Assembly: GCA_035772405.1 (NCBI GenBank)
Contig: JAYKKM010000145.1
Location: 1,461,001-1,525,000 of the forward strand
Direction: 5' to 3'
Source of the DNA: Chrysogorgia sp. JL179-B06
Lineage: Eukaryota; Cnidaria; Anthozoa; Scleralcyonacea; Chrysogorgiidae
DNA: 64,000 nt
The notes beneath the pieces are model-generated. The model ran no database searches. It worked only from the letters and a program-made list of their open reading frames with translations, and was not told the origin of the DNA. The first letter of the stretch is position 1. Every line of letters begins with the position of its first letter. A program made the position numbers and the translations under genes. Of the stretch, positions 1 to 13,530 are shown in pieces.

Positions 1-3000
1 TTACTGCATAAATATCTTACTGCATAAGATAGCTTACTACATAAATATCTTACTGCATAAATATCTTACTGCATAAGATATCTTACTGTATAAGATATCT
101 TGCTGCATAAATATCTTACTGCAAAAATATCTTACTACATAAGATATCTTACTGCATAAATATCTTACTGCATAAGATAGCTTACTACATAAATATCTTA
201 CTGCATAAATATCTTACTGCATAAGATATCTTACTGTATAAATATCTTACTGCATAAGATAGATATCTTACTACATAAGATATCTTACTGCATAAATATC
301 TTACTGCATAAGATAGATATCTTACTGCATAAGATATCTTACTGCATAAATATCTTACTGCATAAGATAGATATCTTACTGCATAAGATATCTTACTGCA
401 TAAATATCTTACTGCATAAGATAGATATCTTACTACATAAGATATCTTACTACATATAAATATCTTACTGCATAAGATAGATATCTTACTACATAAGATA
501 TCTTACTGCATAAATATCTTACTGCATAAGATAGATATCTTACTACATAAGATATCTTACTGCATAAATATCTTACTGCATAAGATAGATATCTTACTAC
601 ATAAGATATCTTACTACATAAATATCTTACTGCATAAGATAGATATCTTACTGCATAAATATCTTACTGCATAAGATAGATATCTTACTGCATAAATATC
701 TTACTGCATAAGATAGATATCTTACTACATAAATATCTTACTGCATAAGATAGATATCTACTACATAAATATCTTACTGCATATGATAGATATCTTACTA
801 CATAAGATATCTTACTGCATAAATATCTTACTGCATAATATAGATATCTTACTACATAAGATATCTTACTACATAAATATCTTACTGCATAAGATATCTT
901 ACTGCATAAATATCTTACTGCATAAGATAGATATCTTACTGCATAAGATATCTTACTGCATAAATATCTTACTGCATAAGATAGATATCTTACTACATAA
1001 GATATATTACTACATATAAATATGTTACTGCATAAGATAGATATCTTACTACATAAGATCTTACTGCATAAATATCTTACTGCATAAGATAGATATCTTA
1101 CTACATAAGATATCTTACTACATAAATATCTTACTGCATAAGATAGATATCTTACTGCATAAGATATCTTACTACATAAATATCTTACTGCATAAGATAG
1201 ATATCTTACTGCATAAATATCTTACAGCATAAGATAGATATCTTACTACATAAGATATCTTACTACATAAATATCTTACTGCATAAGATAGATATCTTAC
1301 TCCAAAATATCTTACTGCATAAGATAGATATCTTACTGCATAAATATCTTACTGCATAAGATAGATATCTTACATGTACTACATAAATATCTTACTGCAT
1401 AAGATAGATATCTTACTACATAAATATCTTACTGCATAAGATAGATATCTTACTACATAAGATATCTTACTGCATAAATATCTTACTGCATAAGATAGAT
1501 ATCTTACTACATAAGATATCTTACTACATAAATATCTTACTGCATAAGATATCTTACTGCATAAATATCTAACTGCATAAGATATCTTGCTGCATAAATA
1601 TCTTACTGCATAAGATATCTTACTACATAAGATATCTTACTGCATAAATATCTTACTGCATAAGATAGCTTACTACATAAATATCTTACTGCATAAATAT
1701 CTTACTGCATAAGATATCTTACTACATAAGATATCTTGCTGCATAAATATCTTACTGCATAAGATAGCTTACTACATAAATATCTTACTGCATAAATATT
1801 TTACTGCATAAGATATCTTACTGCATAAATATCTTACTGCATAAATATCTTACTACATAAGATATCTTACTGCATAAATATCTTACTGCATAAGATAGCT
1901 TACTGCATAAGATAGCTTACTACATAAATATCTTACTGCATAAGATATCTTACTGCATAAATATCTTACTGCATAAATATCTTACTGCATAAGATATCTT
2001 ACTCCATAAGATAGATATCTTACTCCATAAGATAGATATCTTACTGCATAAGTCAGATATCTTACTGCATAAGATAGATATCTTACTGCATAAATATCTT
2101 ACTGCATAAATATCTTACTGCATAAGATATCTTACTGCATAAGATAGATATCTTACTACATAAATATCTTACTGCATAAGATAGATATCTTACTACATAA
2201 GATATCTTACTGCATAAATATCTTACTGCATAAGATAGATATCTTACTGCATAAGATATCTTACTGCATAAATATCTAACTGCATAAGATAGATATCTTA
2301 CTACATAAGATATCTTACTGCATAAATATCTTACTGCATAAGATAGATATCTTACTACATAAGATATCTTACTACATATAAATATCTTACTGCATAAGAT
2401 AGATATCTTACTACATAAGATCTTACTGCATAAATATCTTACTGCATAAGATAGATATCTTACTGCATAAGATATCTTACTACATAAATATCTTACTGCA
2501 TAAGATAGATATCTTACTGCATAAGATAGATATCTTACTGCATAAATATCTTACAGCATAAGATAGATATCTTACTACATAAGATATCTTACTACATAAA
2601 TATCTTACTGCATAAGATAGATATCTTACTGCATAAATATCTTACTGCATAAGATAGATATCTTACTGCATAAATATCTTACTGCATAAGATAGATATCT
2701 TACTACATAAATATCTTACTGCATAAGATAGATATCTTACTACATAAATATCTTACTGCATAAGATAGATATCTTACTACATATTAATCGACATTTATGA
2801 TTAATGTGCGCTATTTCCAGAATTACCAGCGTTTTGATTTTATTCCAACGAACATGCATAAAATATCTTACTGCATAAAAGATCTTACTGCATAAATATC
2901 TTACTGCATAAGATATCTTACTCCATAAGATAGATATCTTACTGTATAAGTCAGATATCTTACTGCATAAGATAGATATCTTACTGCATAAATATCTTAC

Positions 3001-5388
3001 TGCATAAATATCTTACTGCATAAGATAGATATCTTACTACATAAGATATCTTACTACATAAGATATCTTACTGCATAAGATAGATATCTTACTACATAAG
3101 ATATCTTACTGCATAAATATCTTACTGCATAAGATAGATATCTTACTGCATAAGATATCTTACTGCATAAATATCTTACTGCATAAGATAGATATCTTAC
3201 TACATAAGATATCTTACTGCATAAATATCTTACTGCATAAGATAGATATCTTACTACATAAGATATCTTACTACATATAAATATCTTACTGCATAAGATA
3301 GATATCTTACTACATAAGATCTTACTGCATAAATATCTTACTGCATAAGATAGATATCTTACTACATAAGATATCTTACTACATAAATATCTTACTGCAT
3401 AAGATAGATATCTTACTGCATAAGATATCTTACTACATAAATATCTTACTGCATAAGATAGATATCTTACTGCATAAATATCTTACTGCATAAGATAGAT
3501 ATCTTACTGCATAAATATCTTACAGCATAAGATAGATATCTTACTACATAAGATATCTTACTACATAAATATCTTACTGCATAAGATAGATATCTTACTG
3601 CATAAATATCTTACTGCATAAGATAGATATCTTACTACATAAGATATATTACTACATATAAATATCTTACTGCATAAGATAGATATCTTACTACATAAGA
3701 TCTTACTGCATAAATATCTTACTGCATAAGATAGATATGTTACTACATAAGATATCTTACTACATAAATATCTTACTGCATAAGATAGATATCTTACTGC
3801 ATAAGATATCTTACTACATAAATATCTTACTGCATAAGATAGATATCTTACTGCATAAATATCTTACTGCATAAGATAGATATCTTACTGCATAAATATC
3901 TTACAGCATAAGATAGATATCTTACTACATAAGATATCTTACTACATAAGATATCTTACTACATAAATATCTTACTGCATAAGATAGATATCTTACTCCA
4001 AAATATCTTACTGCATAATATAGATATCTTACTGCATAAATATCTTACTGCATAAGATAGATATCTTACTACATAAATATCTTACTGCATAAGATAGATA
4101 TCTTACTACATAAATATCTTACTGCATAAGATAGATATCTTACTACATAAGATATCTTACTGCATAAATATCTTACTGCATAAGATAGATATCTTACTAC
4201 ATAAGATATCTTACTGCATAAGATATCTTACTGCATAAGATATCTTACTGCATAAATATCTAACTGCATAAGATATCTTGCTGCATAAATATCTTACTGC
4301 ATAAGATATCTTACTACATAAGATATCTTACTGCATAAATATCTTACTGCATAAGATAGCTTACTACATAAATATCTTACTGCATAAATATCTTACTGCA
4401 TAAGATATCTTACTGCATAAATATCTTACTGCATAAGATATCTTACTACATAAGATATCTTGCTGCATAAATATCTTACTGCATAAGATAGCTTACTACA
4501 TAAATATCTTACTGCATAAATATTTTACTGCATAAGATATCTTACTGCATAAATATCTTACTGCATAAATATCTTACTACATAAGATATCTTACTGCATA
4601 AATATCTTACTGCATAAGATAGCTTACTGCATAAGATAGCTTACTACATAAATATCTTACTGCATAAGATATCTTACTGCATAAATATCTTACTGCATAA
4701 GATATCTTACTACATAAATATCTTACTACATAAGATATCTTACTACATAAATATCTTACTGCATAAGATATCTTGCTTCATAAATATCTTACTGCATAAA
4801 TATCTTACTACATAAGATATCTTACTGCATAAATATCTTACTGCATAAGATAGCTTACTACATAAATATCTTACTGCATAAATATCTTACTGCATAAATA
4901 TCTTACTACATAAGATATCTTACTACATAAATATCTTACTACATAAGATATCTTACTACATAAATATCTTACTGCATAAGATAGCTTACTGTATAAGATA
5001 GCTTACTACATAAATATCTTACTGCATAAGATATCTTACTGCATAAATATCTTACTGCATAAGATATCTTACTGCATAAGATAGCTTACTGCATAAATAT
5101 CTTACTACATAAGATATCTTACTACATAAATATCTTACTGCATAAGATATCTTGCTGCATAAATATCTTACTGCATAAATATCTTACTACATAAGATATC
5201 TTACTGCATAAATATCTTACTGCATAAGATAGCTTACTACATAAATATCTTACTGCATAAATATCTTACTGCATAAATATCTTACTACATAAGATATCTT
5301 ACTACATAAATATCTTACTACATAAGATATCTTACTACATAAATATCTTACTGCATAAGATAGCTTACTGCATAAGATAGCTTACTAC
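1..5388. repeat. TTACTRCATAA satellite array, left block
   Basis: Tandem repeats whose core is TTACTGCATAA or TTACTACATAA, followed by one of a few tails: ATATC, GATATC, GATAGC or GATAGATATC. This gives units of 16, 17 and 21 bp. A recurrent higher-order order is a 21-mer, a 17-mer and a 16-mer (about 54 bp), especially at 240-1500 and 2100-3900. The array starts before the window edge and is broken once by non-repeat DNA near 2784. Open frames inside it simply read the repeat as a periodic peptide and are not genes. Confidence 0.97.
2784..2853. other. Non-repeat island inside the satellite
   Basis: About 70 bp with no TTACTRCATAA unit, flanked on both sides by satellite. It contains ATTAATCGACATTTATGATT, which has weak internal dyad symmetry. 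No coding or structural feature is recognised. It may be a remnant of an old insertion or of the original single-copy flank of the array. Confidence 0.7.
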
Positions 5389-8300
5389 AATACAATACAA
5401 TACAATACAATACAATACAATACAATAACTTTATTCAAGTGTCAATTCAACTATATATCCTATCTAACTACTAATAAATTACAGATAAGTTAATATATCC
5501 TATCTAACTGCCAATAAATTACAAAAGTAAGATAATATAGGCAATTGCATAATAAGATAATTTTACAATAAAATAATATTTACAATGAACTTAAAACGAT
5601 TGGTCAGACATGCATGGAACATTCATGTACTGCAAAGCTCACAGCAGTTACTGTTATTTTCTAAAAGGCTACTAATATCCAACTTACGAATAACATTTTT
5701 AAATACCTTAAGACTTGTAGAATTCCTAATATCACTACTTAACCTTGACCATAACATTGGTCCAAAATAACGTAGTGAGTGTTTTCCATAATTGACTGTA
5801 TTGAACCTAGGTATATCGAAATCACCATTTCTTAATGAATAACTAGATTGTTTAAGGGTAAATATTTCTGATACACTGTTAGGTGCAAGTTGATTTTTTA
5901 CTTTATACATGTAAATAGCAATATCCTGTAATCGTCTATTATATAATGATGGCAAACCAGCACGCTCAAGGAGTGTTTCATAAGAATCGCTCTTAGTTCT
6001 ATATACCGCTCTCAACGCTCGTTCTTGGATACGTTCAACCTTTCTGTTGTCCGAAGCCTTGCAGAAATGCCAGATCACGTGACAGTATGTTAAATACGGG
6101 AGGATAGATGACTTATATATAGTTAATTTGGCCGAAAGAGGAATAAGATTACGCAAGCGTAAAAGCACCCCAACTTTTCTACTAGCCTTCTTGCAAAGCT
6201 CACTAATATTACCACTGAAATTAATGCTTTCATCAATGTGTACCCCCAGTAGAGTAATATGATCCGTATTATTGATTATTTGATCGTCGATCTGTATAGA
6301 ACGACATTCATTATTCGTGTTTAGGCCCCTTGGATTGATAGTTAATAACTGAAACTTTTCGGAATTCGCTAGGAGAAAATTCTCTTTATACCATAACGCA
6401 GCACGTCGTCCCTCCTCCTGTAAGGTCTTCTTAACTATACTATAGTCTTTTCCCGATATGTATAGTTGGTGATCATCAGCGTACATAGTGAGGCTTGCGT
6501 TGCGAACGTGGAAAGACATATCATTTTGAAATAAATTCCAAATCAGAGGTCCAAAACATGACCCCTGAGGACAGCTTCGTACCATTTCTTTCCAGTCACT
6601 GGTTGTGCTGCCTAATTTAACCCTATTCTTACGGTTGTTGAAGAAAGATCGCATAAGATCGAGAGAGGCTGGAGCAAAACCATACGCTTCAAGCTTTTTC
6701 AAAGTAAGTGAATGACTCAAAGAGTCAAATGCCTTACTCATATCGGTGGAAAGTACGCATATAAGTTCCTTCCTGTCAATAGATTGCTTCCAATCCTCTA
6801 CCAGGCGCAGCAAAGTCGTCTCACAGCTATGTCTCTTTCTGTATGCCGTCATTCGATTGTACAGAGTAGGATCATAATGGGTAGTGATCTGTTTACTGAG
6901 AATTTGCTCAAATATTTTATCAACTGTTGGAAGAGTCGTTATGGGTCGATAGTTTTTATCTTCCTGTATATCGCCTTTTTTGATACAGGAGTCCATTCTC
7001 CCAATTTCCATACACTTGGCCATTTACTCGACTCGATACAGTCATTAAAGAGCTTCGTTAATGACGGCGCAATACCAGTAGAAACCATCTTCAATAATTT
7101 AGGCGGTGCTCCCGGTTCACTTCCACACGATTTTCTAGGATTGAGATTTTCCAAAGCATTTTGTACATCCATTTTACTAAATTGCGCAAATTCAAACTTA
7201 TTCCCATCAAAAATATCCTGGATAGTCTGCACACTACTATGATGACAGTGGTCACTTTCTCTAAGATCGTTAACATGATCACCTCCAATATTCAAAGCTG
7301 CATTAGTAAAGTAGTTGGCTAGCAATTCCGCAACTTCTATATGATTTTTTGTTATTGTATGCTCATTAATTCTTAAACATATTTCAGGGGAATATTTAAC
7401 TTTATCACTAATGAATGGCTTAAACGTATTATAAAACGCACTTGGGTTAGTTTTCAGCTCCTCAGTTTTTTTATACCAATAAGCCCTGATAGCTTTTCTC
7501 CGCTCCTTAGTGGCAATATTTCGATACTTCTTCTTTCGATCATAATTCTCCTGAGTTCGATTCTTGGCAAAGATGACAGCAAACTTTCTTTTGTTTCTAA
7601 TCGCTTTTTTCCAATCCATTGTCATGTAGGGCAAATCTTTCTCTCGTACCTTTTTCCTCTTAATTGGAGCATGTTCTTTAACTATATCATCAAAAAGGCC
7701 TTTCCAGTAATCATATTTATCATCAACGTCACTGAGAATATCAGCAGTGTGCCATGGAGCATCCAAAAGATCCTGATTTAATTGTTTAAAATCAGTGTTC
7801 TTCACATCCCTAAATGATATGATCTTAGGTCTATACTTATGTACTTTTTCAGACATTATTCCATATATCAAGCAGCGGTCGCTTATTTCTGGATCATAAG
7901 TTCCACATTTTCTGAATAATTCTGGTGTACTTGTCAATATTACGTCCAAAAGTGTCTGAGAATTCGGTGTAATTCTTGTAGGTTCTGAGATCATACACTG
8001 CAGGTTGTTAATTTCCTCTTAATCTATAAGGATTTTACCCTCGCGTTGATCGGGTTTAAGCCTATCCATATTTAGATCACCAACCAAGACAACTGATTGT
8101 TTTTTAAGAGACGCCCACATAACAATGTCATTAATCTCCTCTTCTACCAATTGAATATATTTATCACCACAGTTTTTACTCTTTCCAGACTGTTTTGGTG
8201 GTCGGTAGACAGCAAGAAATATGATGTCTCTCCTACCGATTTTAGCCTCAACGGCAATAGCCTCAAGTGTCTTATAGACCTTAGATAAAGTTACCCTACG

Positions 8301-9240
8301 CGATGGAATACTAGAGGCGAAATACGCAATCAGGCCACCTCCACCTTTAGCTCTATCCTTCCTATAGATATGATAACCGTTCATAGCAAACTGACTATTA
8401 GGGTAGGAGCTATCAATTTTCGTCTCGGAAATTACAACCACGTGTGCTTTTAGTACATCGTTCAATGTCTTTAACTCATCGAACTTATTTTGAATACTGT
8501 TTATGTTAAGATGAATAATTAGTGCTTCGCTTGAGGTAACTTTCCTTTCATTAACAATCGAATCCATTTGGGAGTTTAAACGTTCCTCATTTGCATGTCC
8601 ATCACAAGTAGGTAGTACCTGATTTGCATAACCACCTTCGTCGATAGCGTTGTCAACATCCAATAAAATTGGAAAATTATCCGAAGAATCGTTTCCTCCA
8701 AGGTTAGATTCGTTGTTGGAATCATTATCCTGTATCCTAAACGGAAGGGAGCACAGGGAACAGGTCCATTCCAGATCAGGGTTATCCAAATAATATTTAA
8801 AAGTACCTTTAGTCATGCGAAGGCATTTCGCATGTGACCATGTATTACACTCGGCACATAGAAGAGCATCTTGATTATTTCGAACGTTCTTCTCACACTC
8901 CTTGCAGGGATATTTAGGAACTCGCTTAAAGACAGGCCCAGGATTAGTTTGAATATCCACGGATAAAATGATGCGTCTTAGCTGAAAGCTACTCGTTCCA
9001 TTAGTTGAATACGGAATTCTGCTAGACAAATAAAGTTTAGCACGTCCACGATTTCGACCATTTATTTCTCCGTTATTTAGGACATCCAATGCAGTTAAAC
9101 GAATCTTCCAACATCCCAAAGCAATTTTATCTCGTTTCGGTTGATTATAGAGAGCCACGTGAGCAGTAATAAATAGAAAAATGAACAAGTATATCGAACT
9201 CGGCTGTAGACAACCGACCGCCATTGTTGCCCGAATGAAG
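5389..9240 (-). mobile_element. Nearly full-length CR1/L2-like LINE inserted in satellite
   Basis: Read on the minus strand, the element runs from about 9240 (5' end) to an (ATTGT)n microsatellite tail at 5389-5427, which directly meets satellite. Satellite continues on both sides, so the element inserted into the array. It carries one long ORF2-type reading frame with PHD finger, AP-like endonuclease and reverse transcriptase. The short microsatellite 3' end, instead of poly(A), fits CR1/L2-clade elements. No separate ORF1 is visible. The target duplication cannot be resolved because both flanks are repetitive. Confidence 0.93.
5623..9224 (-). pseudogene. LINE ORF2: 2A-like motif, PHD finger, AP endonuclease, reverse transcriptase
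   Basis: The ORF starts at the ATG at 9222-9224. Its N-terminus has a hydrophobic stretch (residues ~10-26), then DIQTNPGP at residues 90-97, a 2A-like motif. A PHD-type zinc finger follows (CKEC, CAEC, HAKC, CSLC; residues ~107-160). An APE-type endonuclease begins at HLNINSIQNKF and includes ISETKID and VGDLNMD. The reverse transcriptase, lower in coordinate, has FDSLSHS, SCPQGSCFGPL and the catalytic box MYADD near 6475. The frame is broken twice: an in-frame TAA near 8019, after GKILID, and a frameshift near 6985, between WTPV and KKGDIQED. The copy is therefore probably dead although otherwise well preserved. It would make the protein for target-primed reverse transcription. Confidence 0.93.
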
Positions 9241-11700
9241 GTGAATATAAATATCTTACTGCATAAGATATCTTACTGCGTAAATATCTTACTGCATAAG
9301 ATATCATAAGATAGCTTACTGCATAAATATCTTACTGCATAAGATAGCTTACTACATAAATATCTTACTGCATAAATATCTTACTGCATAAGATATCTTA
9401 CTGCATAAGATATCTTGCTGCATAAATATCTTACTGCAAAAATATCTTACTACATAAGATATCTTACTGCATAAATATCTTACTGCATAAGATAGCTTAC
9501 TACATAAATATCTTACTGCATAAGATAGATTACTACATAAATATCTTACTGCATAAATATTTTACTGCATAAGATATCTTACTGCATAAATATCTTACTG
9601 CATAAATATCTTACTACATAAGATATCTTACTGCATAAATATCTTACTGCATAAGATAGCTTACTGCATAAGATAGCTTACTACATAAATATCTTACTGC
9701 ATAAGATATCTTACTGCATAAATATCTTACTGCATAAGATATCTTACTACATAAATATCTTACTACATAAGATATCTTACTACATAAATATCTTACTGCA
9801 TAAGATATCTTGCTGCATAAATATCTTACTGCATAAATATCTTACTACATAAGATATCTTACTGCATAAATATCTTACTGCATAAGATAGCTTACTACAT
9901 AAATATCTTACTGCATAAATATCTTACTGCATAAATATCTTACTACATAAGATATCTTACTACATAAATATCTTACTACATAAGATATCTTACTACATAA
10001 ATATCTTACTGCATAAGATAGCTTACTGCATAAGATAGCTTACTACATAAATATCTTACTGCATAAGATATCTTACTGCGTAAATATCTTACTGCATAAG
10101 ATATCATAAGATAGCTTACTGCATAAATATCTTACTGCATAAGATAGCTTACTACATAAATATCTTACTGCATAAATATCTTACTGCATAAGATATCTTA
10201 CTGCATAAGATATCTTGCTGCATAAATATCTTACTGCAAAAATATCTTACTACATAAGATATCTTACTGCATAAATATCTTACTGCATAAGATAGCTTAC
10301 TACATAAATATCTTACTGCATAAATATCTTACTGCATAAGATATCTTACTGTATAAATATCTTACTGCATAAGATAGATATCTTACTACATAAGATATCT
10401 TACTGCATAAATATCTTACTGCATAAGATAGATATCTTACTGCATAAGATATCTTACTGCATAAATATCTTACTGCATAAGATAGATATCTTACTGCATA
10501 AGATATCTTACTGCATAAGATATCTTGCTGCATAAATATCTTACTGCAAAAATATCTTACTACATAAGATATCTTACTGCATAAATATCTTACTGCATAA
10601 GATAGCTTACTACATAAATATCTTACTGTATAAATATCTTACTGCATAAGATATCTTACTGTATAAATATCTTACTGCATAAGATAGATATCTTACTACA
10701 TAAGATATCTTACTGCATAAATATCTTACTGCATAAGATAGATATCTTACTGCATAAGATATCTTACTGCATAAATATCTTACTGCATAAGATAGATATC
10801 TTACTGCATAAGATATCTTACTGCATAAATATCTTACTGCATAAGATAGATATCTTACTACATAAGATATCTTACTACATATAAATATCTTACTGCATAA
10901 GATAGATATCTTACTACATAAGATATCTTACTACATAAATATCTTACTGCGTAAGATAGATATCTTACTGCATAAATATCTTACTGCATAAGATAGATAT
11001 CTTACTGCATAAATATCTTACTGGATAAGATAGATATCTTACTACATAAATATCTTACTGCATCAGATAGATATCTACTACATAAATATCTTACTGCATA
11101 AGATAGATATCTTACTACATAAGATATCTTACTGCATAAATATCTTACTGCATAATATAGATATCTTACTACATAAGATATCTTACAACATAAATATCTT
11201 ACTGCATAAGATATCTTACTGCATAAATATCTTACTGCATAAGATAGATATCTTACTGCATAAGATATCTTACTGCATAAATATCTTACTGCATAAGATA
11301 GATATCTTACTACATAAGATATCTTACTGCATAAATATCTTACTGCATAAGATAGATATCTTACTACATAAGATATATTACTACATATAAATATCTTACT
11401 GCATAAGATAGATATCTTACTACATAAGATCCTACTGCATAAATATCTTACTGCATAAGATAGATATCTTACTACATAAGATATCTTACTACATAAATAT
11501 CTTACTGCATAAGATAGATATCTTACTGCATAAGATATCTTACTACATAAATATCTTACTGCATAAGATAGATATCTTACTGCATAAATATCTTACTGCA
11601 TAAGATAGATATCTTACTGCATAAATATCTTACAGCATAAGATACCTGTAGATATCTTACTACATAAGATATCTTACTACATAAATATCTTACTGCATAA
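9241..11700. repeat. TTACTRCATAA satellite array, middle block
   Basis: The same satellite as at the window start, resuming directly after the LINE. It is richer in 17-mer units with the GATAGC tail from 9300 to 10340 and in 21-mer units from 10370 to 11640. A segment is repeated at longer range: an irregular unit (ACTGCGTAAATATC, then GATATCATAAGATAGC) occurs at 9276, 10075 and again at 14495, which points to unequal exchange or block duplication across the array. Confidence 0.96.
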
Positions 11701-13339
11701 GAAATTAGCACAAGAACATCATATACCTGTCATAGAGCACCAACCTTTAAAACACTACCCGGAACTAGAGCAGTTTTCCCTCAGCCAAATAACTAGAGAG
11801 GAACTTGTAGCCGTGGTAATGAATATGCCTTCAAATAAATCTCCCGGTATCGATAAAGTGACTACAAAGGTTATAAAAGATTGCCTGTCCATTGTTTCCA
11901 AGCCTTTAACAGAAATAATTAATTTATCGTTCACCTCCAATATATTTCCCACGGCTTGGAAGATCGCTGAAGTAGTGCCTCATGTAAAAGACGGAAATAG
12001 CGAAGTTGCAAGTAATAATCGACCAATCTCTTTATTAGTGACCAATTCTAAAATTTGTGAAAAAATAGTTTTTAACCAACTGTCAAATTATCTTGAAGAA
12101 CACAATCGACTTACAAGTCATCAAAGTGGCAACAAACACAAACACTCGACTGAATCAGTTCATTTGTTGGTAACTGACCATATTCTCAATGCTATCGATG
12201 AAAAGAAAGTCACCGTTCTTGTTTTGCTTGATCTGAGTAAAGCATTCGACAGTATTGGCCACGATCGTCTCCTTCACAAGTTGCAGAACTGTGGAATCTC
12301 GTCAAATACACTGGAATGGTTTCGGAGCTATCTTACTGGACGAATGCAAGCAGTTCGGATTGGCGCTGAAATATCGGATTTACTTCCCATAACGAAAGGA
12401 GTTCCGCAAGGTAGCATACTAGGACCCTTGTTGTTCAATTTATTCATTAATGATCTTCCTTCTATCCCGCTAAACAGTAAATTGGAAAGTTATGTAGATG
12501 ACTCTAAACTGTTTTTATCATTTTGCATTGGAACATTACAAGATGTAGTAACGACAGTAAACAATGACCTTTTCATGGTTGCCACTTACTTAAGTAACAA
12601 TGGCCTGCTTGCTAACCCTAATAAAACCAAGATTATGTTCTTTGGAACACAACAGATGCTGAAACACATCCCAGCTGATATCTCGTTTACGTTTCTCGGG
12701 AAAACCGTACAACCAGTCCAAAATGCCAAAGATCTTGGCTTAATTATGGACTCAAGTTTATCTTTTGATGAACACATCAAGCAATCAGTATCATCTTGTA
12801 TGAAGAAACTACATCAAATAAATAGAATCAAGAACTTATTTAGGCAATCAACTCTGGAAATGATCATCCAATCTTACGTCTTTTCCAAGCTGTTTTATTG
12901 TTCCTCTGTTTGGTCCTCAACGAGTCAGAAGAACATTTATAAACTTAAAACAGTACAAAATTTTGCTGCACGCATAATGACAGGATCCCGTAAATATGAC
13001 CATATAACACCTGCATTAAAGCAATTGAAATGGCTTCCCGTAGAGAATATCTTGTATCTCCGGGATTGTGTTATGACGTTTAAATGTATGAACAAGTTAG
13101 CGCCTGATTATCTATGCCAAAAGTTTGTTACTCGTTCTGAGATTAGTAATCGCGTAACACGGCAGAGTAAATAATTACATAAACCTCTTTGTAGAACTTC
13201 TAAAGCTCAGAAGTCTTTTTTATACAGGGCTTCTACAACTTGGAATAATCTTGATGCCTCACTAAAATCTAGAATGACAGTTCAAAGTTTTAAACATAAT
13301 ATAAAGACGAATCTTCTCACGGATTTCTTAAATAAGTAA
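11701..13339 (+). pseudogene. LINE reverse transcriptase fragment with YVDD box
   Basis: Open from the truncation point onwards: the frame reads KLAQEHHIPVIEHQ from 11704, so coding extends upstream of the first ATG. RT motifs follow in order: NKSPGIDKVT, NRPISLL, LLDLSKAFDSIGHDRLL, GVPQGSILGPLLFNLFIND and the catalytic YVDD near 12494. Next come the thumb and C-terminal region characteristic of CR1-like elements (AARIMTGSRKYDHITPAL). One in-frame TAA at 13171-13174 splits the frame. The continuing sequence, LHKPLCRTSKAQKSFLYRA up to LLTDFLNK, ends at 13339 and is clearly the normal C-terminus. The endonuclease and anything upstream are missing. Confidence 0.92.
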
Positions 13340-13530
13340 TCCTATGTAATATAAATTTAAACCAATGTTTAAATTGGATTTTTTAGACATTATTATAATA
13401 TATTCGTAAACACAAACCTTTGTAAATATAGTGATATACAGTAGTTAGTATAATGTTAAGAAACACTGTAAATTAGAGCTGAAAAGCCTCTCGAGGAGCA
13501 TCTAATAAAATTATGTATGTATGTATGTAT
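11701..13530 (+). mobile_element. 5'-truncated LINE inserted in satellite
   Basis: The element begins abruptly in coding sequence at about 11701, directly after satellite, and ends in a (TATG)n tail at 13514-13530, after which satellite resumes. Abrupt 5' truncation with an intact microsatellite 3' end is the usual product of target-primed reverse transcription. It belongs to a different subfamily from the LINE at 5389-9240, with a different RT sequence and a different tail. The 3' untranslated part at 13340-13510 is AT-rich and unremarkable. Confidence 0.93.

Noticed and set aside
783..1019. Open frame encoding ILLHKISYCIN repeats
   Set aside because: A reading of satellite DNA with no start context or domain; similar frames appear at 10300-10533 on the other strand.
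1..5388. CRISPR-like regular repeats
   Set aside because: Units are contiguous with no unique spacers, and the genome is eukaryotic with spliced genes and LINEs; this is a satellite.
6712..7242. Plus-strand 176-aa open frame
   Set aside because: Antisense shadow of the LINE reverse transcriptase, which has clear motifs on the minus strand.
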